Source: Nematostella vectensis
Taxonomy: Eukaryota > Cnidaria > Anthozoa > Actiniaria > Edwardsiidae
Direction: 5' to 3'
DNA: 64,000 bases
NCBI RefSeq assembly: GCF_932526225.1
Contig: NC_064046.1
Location: forward strand, 6,931,219-6,995,218
The notes under the pieces are model-generated. The model searched no databases. It was not told where the DNA came from and worked only from the letters and a program-made list of their open reading frames with translations. Both the position numbers and the translations under genes were made by a program. This document shows positions 22,661-33,005 of this stretch, one piece after another (position 1 is the first letter of the stretch; every line of letters starts with the position of its first letter).

Positions 22661-22995
22661 GTCCTCCCATCTACGGTCGCCCGTAGCCTCCCGGACTGGA
22701 AGGGGGGGGGGGGATTTAGAGATTACCGCTGACCACTCTCGTTCCCAGGACTATGGGACGTGTGGAGAAAACAAGATGGCGGACTAAAGTTGACTTCACG
22801 AACTATACACCGCTTCACTGGGTTTAATCCACCAGTTTTTACTCATTTATAGTCGTAAGAGTCTCCTGTGTTTTGTTTATTACCTCGTTCATGTTATTCA
22901 AACGATTTATTGTCATCTATCTTATCATTGTCAGAACGACTTCAACATCTTTGTCAATAAATTGAGTTGTCGTCGAGGAGTATTTATCTTCAAAA
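22661..22995 (+). repeat. Gypsy polypurine tract and 3' LTR-like region
   Basis: A run of G with flanking A (GGAAGG followed by about 13 G, 22696-22714) stands where plus-strand priming would start. The following 280 bp end in AATAAATTGAGTTGTCGTCG (from about 22957), which resembles a polyadenylation signal and LTR end. No second LTR was found for comparison. Confidence 0.6.
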
Positions 22996-23007
22996 TGTGT
23001 ATTTGGG

Positions 23008-23383
23008 GGAAAGGGGGTTTAACAAGTTGGGCGCGTGGTCTGTGAAATCGTTGAAATCGTCAAAAACAGAAATATAATATTAAAAATTTCTTAAATTATT
23101 GAGCGAAAATAAAGCGAATATTTGGTCGTTTGGAGAAACATCGAATGACAACTAAATTCAGTAAGTGTTATGCATGTTTCAAGTGGGGTGCAATGAAGTG
23201 GTCAGGTGGCGCCGAAACATCGTATGACAGCTAAACTTGTTATGTGTGTATGTGAAGGGAAGGGGGTTTAACAAGTTGGGCGCGTGGTCTGTGAAATCGT
23301 TGAAATCGTCAAAAACAGAAATATAATATTAAAAATTTCTTAAATTATTGAGCGAAAATAAAGCGAATATTTGGTCGTTTGGA
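23008..23383. repeat. Direct repeat, two 126-bp copies 250 bp apart
   Basis: The stretch beginning AGGGGGTTTAACAAGTTGGG and ending GAATATTTGGTCGTTTGGA occurs at 23008-23133 and 23258-23383, almost identical. Between them is a partial unit of the CRE satellite. The second copy runs into the right terminal GGAGCTCCGC of the outer element. Confidence 0.9.
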
Positions 23384-23395
23384 GCTCCGCTTTTA

Positions 23396-25230
23396 GGCAA
23401 TGCCGAAATCTATATTAATCTGTTTAATTTCACACTCACCCCTAAGCTATTTTACGTGGCATCTATCTATAAATTCCAGTAGAGTGGTTTTCATTTACCC
23501 GTGAAACAAAGAGTAATAGTCAAAGTGTAATAGTCATGAAAACACAAAAGAGAAGAATAGAATTCGTTCGCAATAAAATGTAATACGCTAAAGTGTAGTT
23601 CATGGGTTAATGATAAATCACTCGGGTCATTGAAGCCATCTTGTTTTGTACACTGGTCGAGCGAGAGCTGGGCAGGAGAAGCGGAGTCTCTAGATAAACA
23701 TGGAGTTTCTTACGCCTGCTAATACATTCGTCCATGTGTATTGCAGCAATGTTAGTTAATTTTGACCATTCATATCAGGCTCAAATCTTAAAGATTTCGC
23801 ATATTAATGCAGGATTGATAATGTTCTGTGTGTACACTGTTTTGTTTATAATAACGTCTAATTTTCAGTTGAGGCTGGGCAGTTCTTATTTTTGGACCAT
23901 TTCAAGGCAGAAGATGTTCTTAAGGGTGTTCTTAAATTCGGTGTATAGATATAGAAAAATATAATTCCCCAGTGGATTATTAGAAGACAATCACAGAAAT
24001 GATAAATAGCAATACACACAATTGATGAATAGCAATACTGTCCAGTGTTGTTATTATGAACACAACTTAATTATGCATTTTACCACACAAGCAAAACAAT
24101 ATTTCGCTGCTGAGCCTCGGCTTGTTCTTTAAAATTGTGAAATCTCATGCTAAAAGTTCTTATAAAAGTTTTCTTAGGCTAAGTTCAAACATCGTATTAT
24201 CCATGAGCCGTACTCAATCAAGAGACCATGATGTAAGAGAACTAATCCCCCGTATTAGGGTATGTTCCAATGATGACGTCAGTAAAAACTATTTTTAGAA
24301 CAAGCAGTTATTTTTAGAAACGTCTCTGATTGGTTAACGCTCACGTTTCCTAGCAACATGAGTCTTACGCGTGATCACATCTTGAGCAATGTGATCCGGC
24401 AAAGGATGTTTCGGAAATCTTTTTGACCGAAAATACCTTCCTTTTTTACGAACGCTGTAAAAATGATCTTCCATAGAGTACGCTGGAGCCAATCAACCGT
24501 TTCTGGTACATTGAAATGCATAAAGTGCGTGATTTTAGGCTCTGGGATCAACTTACTTCCTAAAAGTTTTCACTGCTTATTCGCAAATTATAACACAACA
24601 ATCAATCATAAATCTGTGTTTACAAAACATAATTCTCTTCCAATTCCCTTTTAATAAAAAAGATACATCCAGAACTTAATACCATTATATTCACACCGAT
24701 ATTACAAATAAAAGATTTCAAGTCTTTATAATGAAGTAAATCTTATTCCAGTGACAAGGGTTTCTTGAGTGACATGATTTCTGAACATTTGAGTTAATCT
24801 AAAAATGTTATAAATCAAAGAAAAATAAGAAGAAGGCCTTCTTGTATAAAAATACATGACATAGACTCTGAGAATGCCTAGGTATTCTATCTCACCGGAT
24901 TGCAGAGAAAAAAAAAACTTTTTAGGATTTCGCACGATGCATCTTGAATGAACTCCAAATTCACCGTCTCCCCGACGTCTTTCCGTTCAATTATTTATAA
25001 AACATTAATATAACTGAACATTAGATAACTTAACAGATAACAGGACACCACCCCATGAGTAGCATTGTGATCATGAGCCTTGAAGAGCAGCTAAAAGGAT
25101 AAAAACAGGTAGCGAACGAAGTATAAGAAGTGCAGAGGTAAAAAATTTGGTGTGAAATTATAGTAGCTCGTGGTGCCCATAACCAAATATGGCGCGACGA
25201 ACCATGTATGGATGCTATGATTGACAAGCT
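23396..25230. other. No recognisable gene
   Basis: AT-rich sequence. A CRE (TGACGTCA) at 24274, an inverted CCAAT box at 24329-24335 (GATTGGTTAA context) and a short GC richer patch could be promoter-like, but no gene follows in either direction. No repeats or RNA genes recognised. Confidence 0.4.
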
Positions 25231-25257
25231 CGCGCAATCTAAAAATAGCTTTGGTGG

Positions 25258-25404
25258 ACGTCATCATGGGCCACGGGTTTCTCTTATATCATGGTCTCTT
25301 GACTCAATGCAAATGAATCAAGTCGATTGTTTCATCTTCATTTGCATTGAATACGGCTGCTCATGGCCAATAGGGCTTCACGCCACATACGTCACAATTC
25401 CCCC
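25258..25404. repeat. Small foldback element inside the left terminal repeat of the ISL2EU copy
   Basis: About 147 bp separate the two inverted-repeat blocks on the left, but only about 16 bp on the right. The extra sequence has arms CTCAATGCAAATGAATCAA and an inverse near TTCATTTGCATTGA, forming a hairpin. Probably a MITE inserted after the host element. Confidence 0.5.
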
Positions 25405-25670
25405 TGCAAAGCATCGCGGGATCGGAATGCGGACAAACATCGCCTTGGCTGCCAAAAAATGAATGTTATTAATAGGTGTTTCTGTCGTTTCTTTCCTGCT
25501 TTGATTATTGATTCGGCTATATTATTCGGGAACTGTTTCTGTTAAAACATCGTTCTGAACATTGTACATATATTTATAGAACTGTTGGTTAATATTACCT
25601 ACAGTAATCGGCGATTGTTTGCGCAAACCTGGACTGCTGCTTTTTAGGCCATCGATATTTTTAGGCCGTC

Positions 25671-27527
25671 ATGTCAAGTTTGGGCAACCAAATTATTTTG
25701 ACCGAAGAGGATGTACCTGGTGCCAAACTTTTAAAACCAGCAGTGGACTGTAGCGTTATTGAATTGAAGCGATGGCTTGAGTGTCACGGAGAGAAAAGAA
25801 CTGGCAAGAAAAGAGATCTGATTCAGAGGGTAGAAGGTTGTTTATCGATACAGAAAAAAGTGGATCTGAAAGTTGATGGTGGAAAATGGTATGCAATGAA
25901 AGCTTCGAAACTGAATTTGAACACTCAAGGAGCATTGCAAGATGAATCAAGTCAAGCTCTATGCACTGACTGGAAGATGTTTCCTTCCCAGGATATTCCT
26001 GCCATGTATAACTATGGGCATCTGTATCACTATCTCGTGGAATCTCTTCAGAATGAATTCCTTGACCTTGCTGATGAGGACAAGAGTGATAGTGAAGGAT
26101 CAGGAACAGAGAGCAGTGGCACTGCGACTGCCAAGCCATTAAAAAAGGGCAGAAATTTATTAAAGAGCGGTTTTGTGGAGAATATTCAAGACAATGGAAA
26201 TTCAAAGGATTACTTTGCCAGAGCCCATGTCCACCACTCAATGAGGAAAGAGTACCCTCTGTCTGTGCAAGTCAAGATTAGCAAAGGGAGTGGGTTTGTT
26301 CAACATGCAAGCTGCAATTGCATTGCCAGATCTTTGGGAAGATGTGCTCATGTTGATGCTCTCTTATTATTCATCAATGATTACTCTTCGGAGCATGGCC
26401 ATATGGTGCAAGTTCCAAAGACATCTGAGCCTTGCTCATGGAATAGAGGAAAAAAGCGCCAGAAGAACCCCAAGCCTTTACATGAAGCAGAATACAAGCC
26501 AAGTGAAGTACCAAAGAAAACAAAACTTTATAATTGGGACCCTAGGCCAGCAAAGTACCATGGTAAGGTTGACGAGGTACTACAAAATACGTTTGTGACC
26601 AACTTGCAAAGTTATAGTGCAGGTGTGGGAGAAATCTCAATGTGGGAAACAGTTCTTGCCATCAAATATAGTGATTTTGATCTTGAAGATGCTGACCTCA
26701 GTATCTTGAGATTACTTGTGCGAAAGTTTAAAGAAAATTTGCAGGAGCAAAGTGATAAGCTTTGTGGGGAGCATGAATCATCTTGCCAAGTTCCTGGTAC
26801 GGAGGATCAGAGCAAATCTGAAACATGGTTTGCAGAGCGCTGGCCAAGAGTAACTGCCTCAAAATGCCATTACCTTGTTTCCTTGTGGAATGCAGTCTTG
26901 GCATTCAAGGTGGAAGCAAAACAACGCTGCTTCAAATTCCTATATGAACGATTGTGGTTTAAGCAAAACATCTGTACTGCAGACATGAAGTATGGGATTG
27001 ATGCTGAACCAGCAGCTCGAGATGCATATGTTAAAGCTACGGATAACACAGTAACAGAAACTGGGTTATGGATTAACAAAATGTATCCTCATCTTGGTGC
27101 AAGCCCAGACGGACTTGTTGTAGATAAAGAGTCTGGTACTGCAGGAATTTTGGAAATTAAATGTCTAAAACTATTGAAAACAAGGACAGTTGAGGAAGTA
27201 ATTTCTGGTTGGAAAGACTGCACAATTCCAAAGGAAACCCTTCAGCGTCAGTGCTTCAAACTTGAAAGTGATGGATTAATCCATTTAAAGCGAAGCCATG
27301 GGTATTATTTCCAGATTCAGTTGCAGCTTCTGGTAACTGGAGGTCATTTTTGTGATTTTGTTCTTTTCCCTCAAAAAGGACCTCCATCAATTGAGAGATT
27401 CTATCCAGAAAGTGGCATCCAGATGCAAATCATCAAAGCAACTTCAGAGTTCTGGGAAAAAGTCTTGGTACCTGAATATTTTCTAATGAAGGTGCCACGT
27501 GGACTACTTCCAGTTATTTTAGATTGA
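25671..27527 (+). CDS. SAP / SWIM / YqaJ-nuclease protein of the ISL2EU transposon
   Basis: A 618-codon intact frame. Residues 27-60 form a SAP-like DNA-binding helix pair (VIELKRWLECHGEKRTGKK). Residues 215-227 form a SWIM zinc finger (CNC, then CAH). Residues 385-590 form a YqaJ/lambda-exonuclease-type nuclease: RVTASK at 393-398, YGIDAEPAARDAY with E446, SPDG with D480, EIK at 495-497, and the QIQ of YYFQIQLQL near 548. These supply the PD-(D/E)xK residues, so it should cut or resect DNA. Such proteins accompany the transposase in ISL2EU elements and may process ends during transposition. The start follows a purine-pyrimidine leader, and the first ATG was chosen. All key residues are present. 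Confidence 0.88.
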   Translation: MSSLGNQIILTEEDVPGAKLLKPAVDCSVIELKRWLECHGEKRTGKKRDLIQRVEGCLSIQKKVDLKVDGGKWYAMKASKLNLNTQGALQDESSQALCTDWKMFPSQDIPAMYNYGHLYHYLVESLQNEFLDLADEDKSDSEGSGTESSGTATAKPLKKGRNLLKSGFVENIQDNGNSKDYFARAHVHHSMRKEYPLSVQVKISKGSGFVQHASCNCIARSLGRCAHVDALLLFINDYSSEHGHMVQVPKTSEPCSWNRGKKRQKNPKPLHEAEYKPSEVPKKTKLYNWDPRPAKYHGKVDEVLQNTFVTNLQSYSAGVGEISMWETVLAIKYSDFDLEDADLSILRLLVRKFKENLQEQSDKLCGEHESSCQVPGTEDQSKSETWFAERWPRVTASKCHYLVSLWNAVLAFKVEAKQRCFKFLYERLWFKQNICTADMKYGIDAEPAARDAYVKATDNTVTETGLWINKMYPHLGASPDGLVVDKESGTAGILEIKCLKLLKTRTVEEVISGWKDCTIPKETLQRQCFKLESDGLIHLKRSHGYYFQIQLQLLVTGGHFCDFVLFPQKGPPSIERFYPESGIQMQIIKATSEFWEKVLVPEYFLMKVPRGLLPVILD

Positions 27528-27785
27528 AACTGCTTGTATTATCTATATATTTTTGATACTTTGATGCCTAATACTGATTGCAGGTTTACACCAAAACTTT
27601 TATGTGCTTGTTTTTTGATAATTATATACTATTTTATTCACATCTATAGAGTTGCTGATGAGAATGTATATATCTATATAGATCTATATTTGATATGTAT
27701 CATTATAATAACCTTTTTAGGTTTATAACAAATATTTATTTTCAAAAAAAAAATCCATATAAACTTTCCCAGGTTCTCTAATTGC

Positions 27786-29408
27786 TTATTTACAGAGACA
27801 TGGTTGAAAATTAACAAGACAACATGAAACATATACAAGCTGTGATGCAATGGAACTAAGGTTCAATGGGATTATGTTTCCTATTAGTCTAAACTTCTTG
27901 AGTCTTTCGTTGAATCTCTCCACATGGATTCTGGCCTTGGCAATCCTTTTTGTTGCAAGTTCTTCTTCTTTTGTAAGGCAATCCCTTTTGCCAAGAAATG
28001 GTGGTATATGTATTGTTGCTTGCTTGTTGAACAATAAATCTTGCACAGTAAATCTTTTATCAACCAGTATTGCATCACCTGGATTAATATGCTTCAGAAT
28101 TCCACTTTCCCGAAAAATGGACACATCATCAATGCTCCCCTCAAACAAATCAGACACGAAGCAAGCAGAGCCATTGGGGGTCACAGCAATTAAACATTTC
28201 ATAGTGTTGTGATGCTTATATGAGGAAAACATGTTTCCCTGTTGTGCATAATTGCTTGGTGTTTGGCAGAAGAATTCCGTACAGTCTACAGAGCATCTCA
28301 CATTCTTAAATTTTTGGAAAACTTTTGGCAAAAAAGTCCTCAGAGCTTGTCTGCTAGGAAACATTAAATGTTCAAACTCTTTGAAGTGGCAAAACATGAA
28401 CTGGATCCATGTTACAAAAATTTTTCTCACCACAGTATTACTTATACTGTACATATGAGCAATTGTTGCAATGTTGAATCCTCTACGCAGTCTCAATAAT
28501 GTGAGAAAAAGCTGTTCCTTTACAGATATACCCTGTGGCTCTCCTCTTGCAAGGCTCCCTTTTTCAATATTTTCAGGACCATCCCAGTAAGACAGTTCAT
28601 ATTTCGCTGGTCCTAAGAACTCAAATAGAGCCTCAAATTGTTCAGTGTGAAGCCCTGTAAAATATTTGCACTTTTTGTCATCTGCTATTATGATTTCAGA
28701 AGACATTAAATTGACCTCTTTCTGCTCTGAAGGGAATAAACCTATGCCTTCTTGAATAAGTCGATTTCTGTAGATCATGGTCTCTACTTTTGCTCCTAGT
28801 GTGTACTTACAGTACACAGTCTGGGTTTCTTTGTCTGTACGCCCCTGGTCTTGAGATTCAAGAGAGGCTCTGCTAGGCCCAGGGAGTCCCGATTCAAATA
28901 AAACGCTGGTATCTTCCGATTGCTCTTCAGGATCACCAGGTACTGAAAAACACGAAGACTCTTGCTGGTGTTTTTTCGAGGCACCAGTTTCTTCGATTGG
29001 ATTTTCCCTGCGCTTCCTGGACCTTGATCTCGTCTTTGCCCGTGTTGCCCGTTGATTTTGTTCCTTCTCAGTCAGCGTTGCAAGGACCGGGTAAGGATGG
29101 TCTTCCGTTGGGCCTTTGCCTTCCATAAAATGTAAGGTGCATATGTACGTGTCCTTCTTTATATCTGATATTTTCGAAAAATCTTTCCTCCCACATGCAT
29201 GAAGCCACCTTTTTGCCTTCTCGGTTTTGAGGATTTGTTGCCCTTTCTCCCACTCTGTCATTCCATCCTTGACATTTCCAGGCTTTGGAAATCGAATAAA
29301 GTTAGTTCCTTCTGGTAACTTTTCTGGATAACGGGAATCTGACTTGCATACACCCCATGCACAGTGTTTTGATGCACCTTTACTTCTAGTATTCTCAGCG
29401 TTGTACAT
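27786..29408 (-). CDS. THAP-domain DDE transposase of the ISL2EU transposon
   Basis: A 540-codon intact frame, convergent with the nuclease gene and 258 bp from its stop. Residues 14-110 form a THAP zinc finger with C16, C21, C90 and H93, which would recognise the element ends. Residues 115-200 are charged and disordered. Residues 295-340 look like a helix-turn-helix (FNIATIAHMYSISNTVVRKI). Residues 370-510 form a DDE_Tnp_4 catalytic domain: D375 in VDCTE, D450 in AILVDKRF (usually followed by RGF) and E497 in HVERFNERLK. All three acidic residues are present, so it is likely active. It would cut and rejoin DNA in the nucleus. Confidence 0.9.
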   Translation of the reverse strand: MYNAENTRSKGASKHCAWGVCKSDSRYPEKLPEGTNFIRFPKPGNVKDGMTEWEKGQQILKTEKAKRWLHACGRKDFSKISDIKKDTYICTLHFMEGKGPTEDHPYPVLATLTEKEQNQRATRAKTRSRSRKRRENPIEETGASKKHQQESSCFSVPGDPEEQSEDTSVLFESGLPGPSRASLESQDQGRTDKETQTVYCKYTLGAKVETMIYRNRLIQEGIGLFPSEQKEVNLMSSEIIIADDKKCKYFTGLHTEQFEALFEFLGPAKYELSYWDGPENIEKGSLARGEPQGISVKEQLFLTLLRLRRGFNIATIAHMYSISNTVVRKIFVTWIQFMFCHFKEFEHLMFPSRQALRTFLPKVFQKFKNVRCSVDCTEFFCQTPSNYAQQGNMFSSYKHHNTMKCLIAVTPNGSACFVSDLFEGSIDDVSIFRESGILKHINPGDAILVDKRFTVQDLLFNKQATIHIPPFLGKRDCLTKEEELATKRIAKARIHVERFNERLKKFRLIGNIIPLNLSSIASQLVYVSCCLVNFQPCLCK

Positions 29409-29734
29409 TATCTTTATATCTTAGATTTCGATAAAAACAGAGACACAGAGATGCAGTTTCAAGGCCGCCTTCACAGTAGCTTGCGTGATGAGAATAGAAA
29501 TGTTTGTCCGCACTTCGATCCCATACTGCTTTGCGCGCAACACCATCAATCTATTTTTAGATCCGACGAGTAAGCCTATTAAGGCTTGACTATGGGCTTA
29601 TACGTGGATATCTAAGTATTTTTCAAAAATACAAGACTGCGATAGCCTACAACAACCAAATTTGGCATGGTGAATAACGTTTAACGTTTACGTTTAATAG
29701 TATACTTCACAAAGGCATATATGGCCATATCGTA

Positions 29735-29775
29735 AAGGTATAAAAAATAAATAAATAAGTAAATAAGTAGATAAG

Positions 29776-29810
<35 letters not shown>

Positions 29811-29860
29811 ATAGATAAATAAAATAAATAAATAAAATAAAATAAAAAACATAACTATAG
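29735..29860. repeat. (TAAA)n microsatellite
   Basis: A run of AAATAAAT units on the plus strand, slightly interrupted. It lies at the 3' end of the minus-strand LINE, as expected for the simple-repeat tail of L2/CR1-like retrotransposons. Confidence 0.9.
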
Positions 29861-29889
29861 ACATAACTATAACAGACTGAATAAATAAA

Positions 29890-31479
29890 CTAAATAGATG
29901 CCAGGAAAGTATCGATAGTGGGCTGAGTGATAGTACTAACTGGAAGGCCATTCCACATTCTTATTGCGTGTGGAAAAAAGCTTTCTTTGAAAACGTTAGT
30001 TTTGCAACTGACTAGTGCAAATCTTTGTGGATGGTATTGTCTAGTTATTGTGTACATTTGGGGAGTTGCATAAGGTGGCATGGAAATTTCACTCAGCCCC
30101 TTATTTATTCTGTAAAAAAAGGCCAATCGTGCCTTTTCCCTCCTTTCTTTGAGTTTTGGCCACCCAAGTTCTTCCATTAGCCGTGTCATTGTTCCCGGTT
30201 CCCGATCCCAGCATTACTTGCAAAAGCGTGCTGCTTTCTTCTGCACTGCTTCTATGGCATCAATGAGGTATTCCTGGTGAGGGGACCAGACAGTACTAGC
30301 GTATTCAAGCTGAGGTCGAACAAGTGTCTTGTATCCCTGGGTCTTGACACTTTCTGGACATTTGCGAAGATTTCTTTTGATGAACCCTAATGATCTATTA
30401 GCTTTCCCTGTGATGTTTTGGATGTGTTTGCTCCAGTTCAGGTCTTTGCTTATTTCAACACCAAGATATGGGTGACTGACGACAGAATCAATTAGTTTTC
30501 CACCCATATGATAAGTAGAGATGATGGGATTTTTCTTCTTCGTGACAGTCAGGAGCTTACATTTGTCTATGTTTAGCTCCATCTGCCATTTGTTCGACCA
30601 CTCGTATAGCTTATTGAGATCGTTCTGCAACTGGATGACATCATCTGAAGTCTCAATCGTCAGATATAGAAGGCTATCGTCAGCGAATAACCTCAGCTTA
30701 GAGGAGATCTCGTCGCCCATGTCATTAATATAAATTAGGAACATGAGGGGTCCTAAGACAGTTCCCTGAGGCACTCCAGAGCGAGTCTTGACAGGTGCAG
30801 ATGAAGCTCCATCCAGAGTTACTTGTTGGTATCTTTTGGTTAGCCAAGTGGCTATCCACCCATGGGTATTACCTTCCACTCCGAGGTGGTCCAGTTTTGC
30901 CAGGAGTCTTGTGTGTGGCACCTTGTCAAAGGCTTTAGAAAAGTCTAATATTAACAAGTCAACTTGAGATCTGTTGTCAAGTCCTCTGGCTATATCATCG
31001 ACTGTAATAATGAGTTGAGTTTCACAAGATCTACCTTTCCTAAAGCCATGTTGGAAATCCCTTAGAATGTGATGCCTGTCTAGGTGAGCGTAAATGTGAT
31101 GATAGACTATGTGCTCCATAACTTTGCAGGTAACTGAGGTGAGAGCGATTGGTCTATAATTCGCTGGGTCTTTCTTTGCTCCTTTCTTGTAGATCGGGCA
31201 GATGTTTGCAGTTAGCCAGTCGTCAGGCAGCTCCTGAATAGAATAGGAATAGTTGAATATAATTTCCAGGTATATTGCAACCTCATGGGCACACTCCTGT
31301 AAGACTCTAGATGGTATCATGTCAGGGCCATTGGCCTTTGAAGGGTTGACCTTGGACAACAGTTTTTCAATGCCATTCACACTAAACTGGAGGTTACTCA
31401 TACAGGGCCAACCATAGGAGAAAAACATGATCTGCACAGTCTGTTGCCATGGAAGCAGCAAATGTGCAAATATTTGCAT
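29890..31479 (-). pseudogene. LINE reverse transcriptase, one in-frame stop
   Basis: One long frame on the minus strand, broken only by a stop codon at 30214-30216; coding resumes in the same frame and runs to 29890. Visible motifs: CPIYKKGAKKDPANYRPIAL, HGFRKGRSCETQL, LDFSKAFDKVPH (first catalytic Asp), SGVPQGTVLGPLMF, and FADDSLLYL (catalytic DD). The C-terminal end reads FFPHAIRMWNGLP, typical of the RTE/L2/CR1 range. Protein homology begins at about 31400; the residues before that are flanking or decayed. A recent truncated copy, given the single disabling change. Confidence 0.9.
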
Positions 31480-31574
31480 ATTAATTAGCTAAAAACTTTA
31501 AAAGAAAATGGGGAAAACTTTTGCAATGTTAATTGGTGTTCTAAGCACACATATTTATTCATAGTCAAAAGCCC

Positions 31575-31946
31575 CATAATAAATAGCCTTTGCCTCTGGT
31601 CCATCGACCCCGCAGCCATGACAACGGTTACGGTGGTAACATAAAAAAAATTCTATATCTCGCTAAAATTAAATCCGCATTGTCACCAGTTTTCCGGTCG
31701 ATTATGTAACTATCTCCGTTGATTTTTAACGGAAAACGCGAAAAATATTTCAAAATATTGAAAGCAGTGTGTTTATTGGAAGTTTCTTTAAGGATGTAAT
31801 TGATAATTTAGAGCGGATGGCCTATTTAATATCTGGGATTTTAATAGATTCTTTTGTCTTTTAACGGTTGAGGTTTCCTCCGGAAGTAAACTGGTGACAA
31901 TGCGGCTTTAATAGCTGGACCAGGTGCAAAGGCTATTTCATGCATG
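31575..31946. mobile_element. MITE with long inverted terminal repeats
   Basis: The left end AAATAGCCTTTGCCTCTGG (31575) is inverted at the right end as CCAGGTGCAAAGGCTATTT (31920-31941). An inner pair, CCGCATTGTCACCAGTTTT (31676) and its inverse AAACTGGTGACAATGCGG (31889-31906), extends the arms. About 370 bp, no coding sequence. Target duplication not clear. Confidence 0.7.
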
Positions 31947-33005
31947 TGTTATGTCTTTAAAAAAATATATGCCATAAGATTTCTAAATTGTTTTGCCAAA
32001 ATGTTCCCCATTTTTACTTGAATGTTTCTAGCAATTCAAATTCAAATTTATGCAATTGGACGCGTTTCCATGGCAACAACAACTGCAACTGTTGTAAGTT
32101 ACCACGATCTACCACTATACCAAGCTTTATTGCTAAACCATGTATACTTCGCGAGATATTCAAGAAAATCACTTTGTTCCGCATATAAGCCCATAGTCAA
32201 GCATGACGTCGACTTGTGTGTTATGATAGGTTATGTTAGAATGAATCCGTATTTTGCTAATTGTAGTAAACAAATAGACAAGTTAAGATATTTGCTCTAG
32301 CTGAAAGGGTTGTTCAAGGTTTAAAGTATTCTTGTAGCATTGTTAGTTTTTGTTGATTTAGCTGAATAGGAAGTTGTTCGTTTAATTATAGGAATTAGCG
32401 ACATAATGACATTTATCGGGTCGTACCATGTTTTGGGTACTTATTTGTCTTCAACTTCCCGTTAAGTTGGTAAACTTACAAGTCTTCTGTTTATAGTTTC
32501 CTTTAGATGTCGGACGTTAATTGTCGGTATCTTTAGCACAGCACGTAGGATCGCTTACACTCAAGTAGGAGGTGCTTAGCTCTGCAGTGTTGGCAATCTG
32601 ATTAACTATGCTAATCTAAGTCAGCAAACATCACACCTACGCTACTTGAGCGACCAGTTCTTTCCCCTTCCATTCAATAACTTTCGATTACAAGTTACAT
32701 ATTTGTTCCTCCAAAGTTACCTTATGACCTTTCCTACCTACTCTCTTAGTTTATTGGCAAAGGACATTCGTTTAGTATCCTTAAATTCTTTTCAATGCTT
32801 TCCTTTGTTACCGCTAATTTTGCCGAGAGTTAATGACATCTGATGTAACTGTTTGCATTGTCAAGTACCGTCCAATCACCGCACTATGCACACGTGGTCA
32901 GTGCTTGTCAATCAAACGTACTACTTGTTTTACTACAAATAGGACCGCATTGTAATTCCTCATTACTCTTCATTCCACTGACTCAGAATAAAGGTACGAC
33001 TCCGG
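31947..33005. other. No gene; one inverted repeat
   Basis: AT-rich sequence. At about 32548-32655, CGCTTACACTCAAGTAG and an inverted CTACTTGAGCG lie some 80 bases apart, possibly a small foldback. At 32183 the 19-mer TATAAGCCCATAGTCAAGC also occurs inverted at 29583-29601, next to the ISL2EU right end, suggesting a shared dispersed repeat. Confidence 0.4.

Larger units (their letters stand above)
10493..22995 (+). mobile_element. Gypsy-type LTR retroelement, 5'-incomplete, interrupted by a hAT element
   Basis: The pol reading frame (10640-13237) and the integrase end (13209-13454 joined to 21992-22660) form one retroelement once the insert at 13455-21991 is removed: the conserved FSN ends the left part and PHVRPLW begins the right. 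A polypurine tract lies at 22696-22714, followed by LTR-like sequence to about 22995. No matching 5' LTR was found before 10493, where satellite sequence begins directly, so the 5' end is truncated or rearranged. Base composition (GC-rich) differs sharply from its surroundings. Confidence 0.85.
9001..23395. mobile_element. Non-autonomous element with CRE-palindrome satellite core, split by a Gypsy insertion
   Basis: The left end carries AGCGGAGCTCC followed by a GC-rich hairpin (CACGCG and CGCGTG arms, 9020-9045). The right end at 23375-23395 carries the inverted GGAGCTCCGCT. TTTTAGG lies just outside the right end and again near the left end, so it may be the target duplication. The interior is satellite (9345-10495, resuming at 22996-23395). 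Without the nested insertions the element would be about 1.9 kb. No coding sequence of its own was seen. The outer limits are eye estimates. Confidence 0.6.
25237..29562. mobile_element. ISL2EU-type (IS4EU) DNA transposon, both genes intact
   Basis: Two convergent intact genes, a YqaJ-family nuclease and a THAP-DDE transposase, are the signature gene pair of the ISL2EU group, a relative of PIF/Harbinger. Inverted repeat blocks flank them: ATCTAAAAATAG at 25237 and inverted at 29551, and a longer one starting GCAAAGCA with GGGATCG and TGCGGACAAACAT at 25406-25440, inverted at 29499-29534. The left inverted repeat is stretched by a small foldback insert. True outer ends probably lie a little beyond; I could not fix a target duplication. 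Reading frames without breaks suggest a young copy. Confidence 0.8.
29735..31480 (-). mobile_element. LINE (L2/CR1-like), 5'-truncated
   Basis: Minus-strand reverse transcriptase sequence with a TTTA-type tail at 29735-29860. The 5' side ends inside the fingers part of the reverse transcriptase, so the endonuclease and ORF1 are missing, as in most LINE copies. No target duplication could be fixed. Confidence 0.85.

Noticed and set aside
26290..26598. 102-codon plus-strand ORF within the nuclease gene
   Set aside because: Out-of-frame shadow of the intact SAP-SWIM-YqaJ frame.
29694..29951. Minus-strand ORF rich in LFIYL repeats
   Set aside because: Translation of the (TAAA)n microsatellite tail of the LINE.
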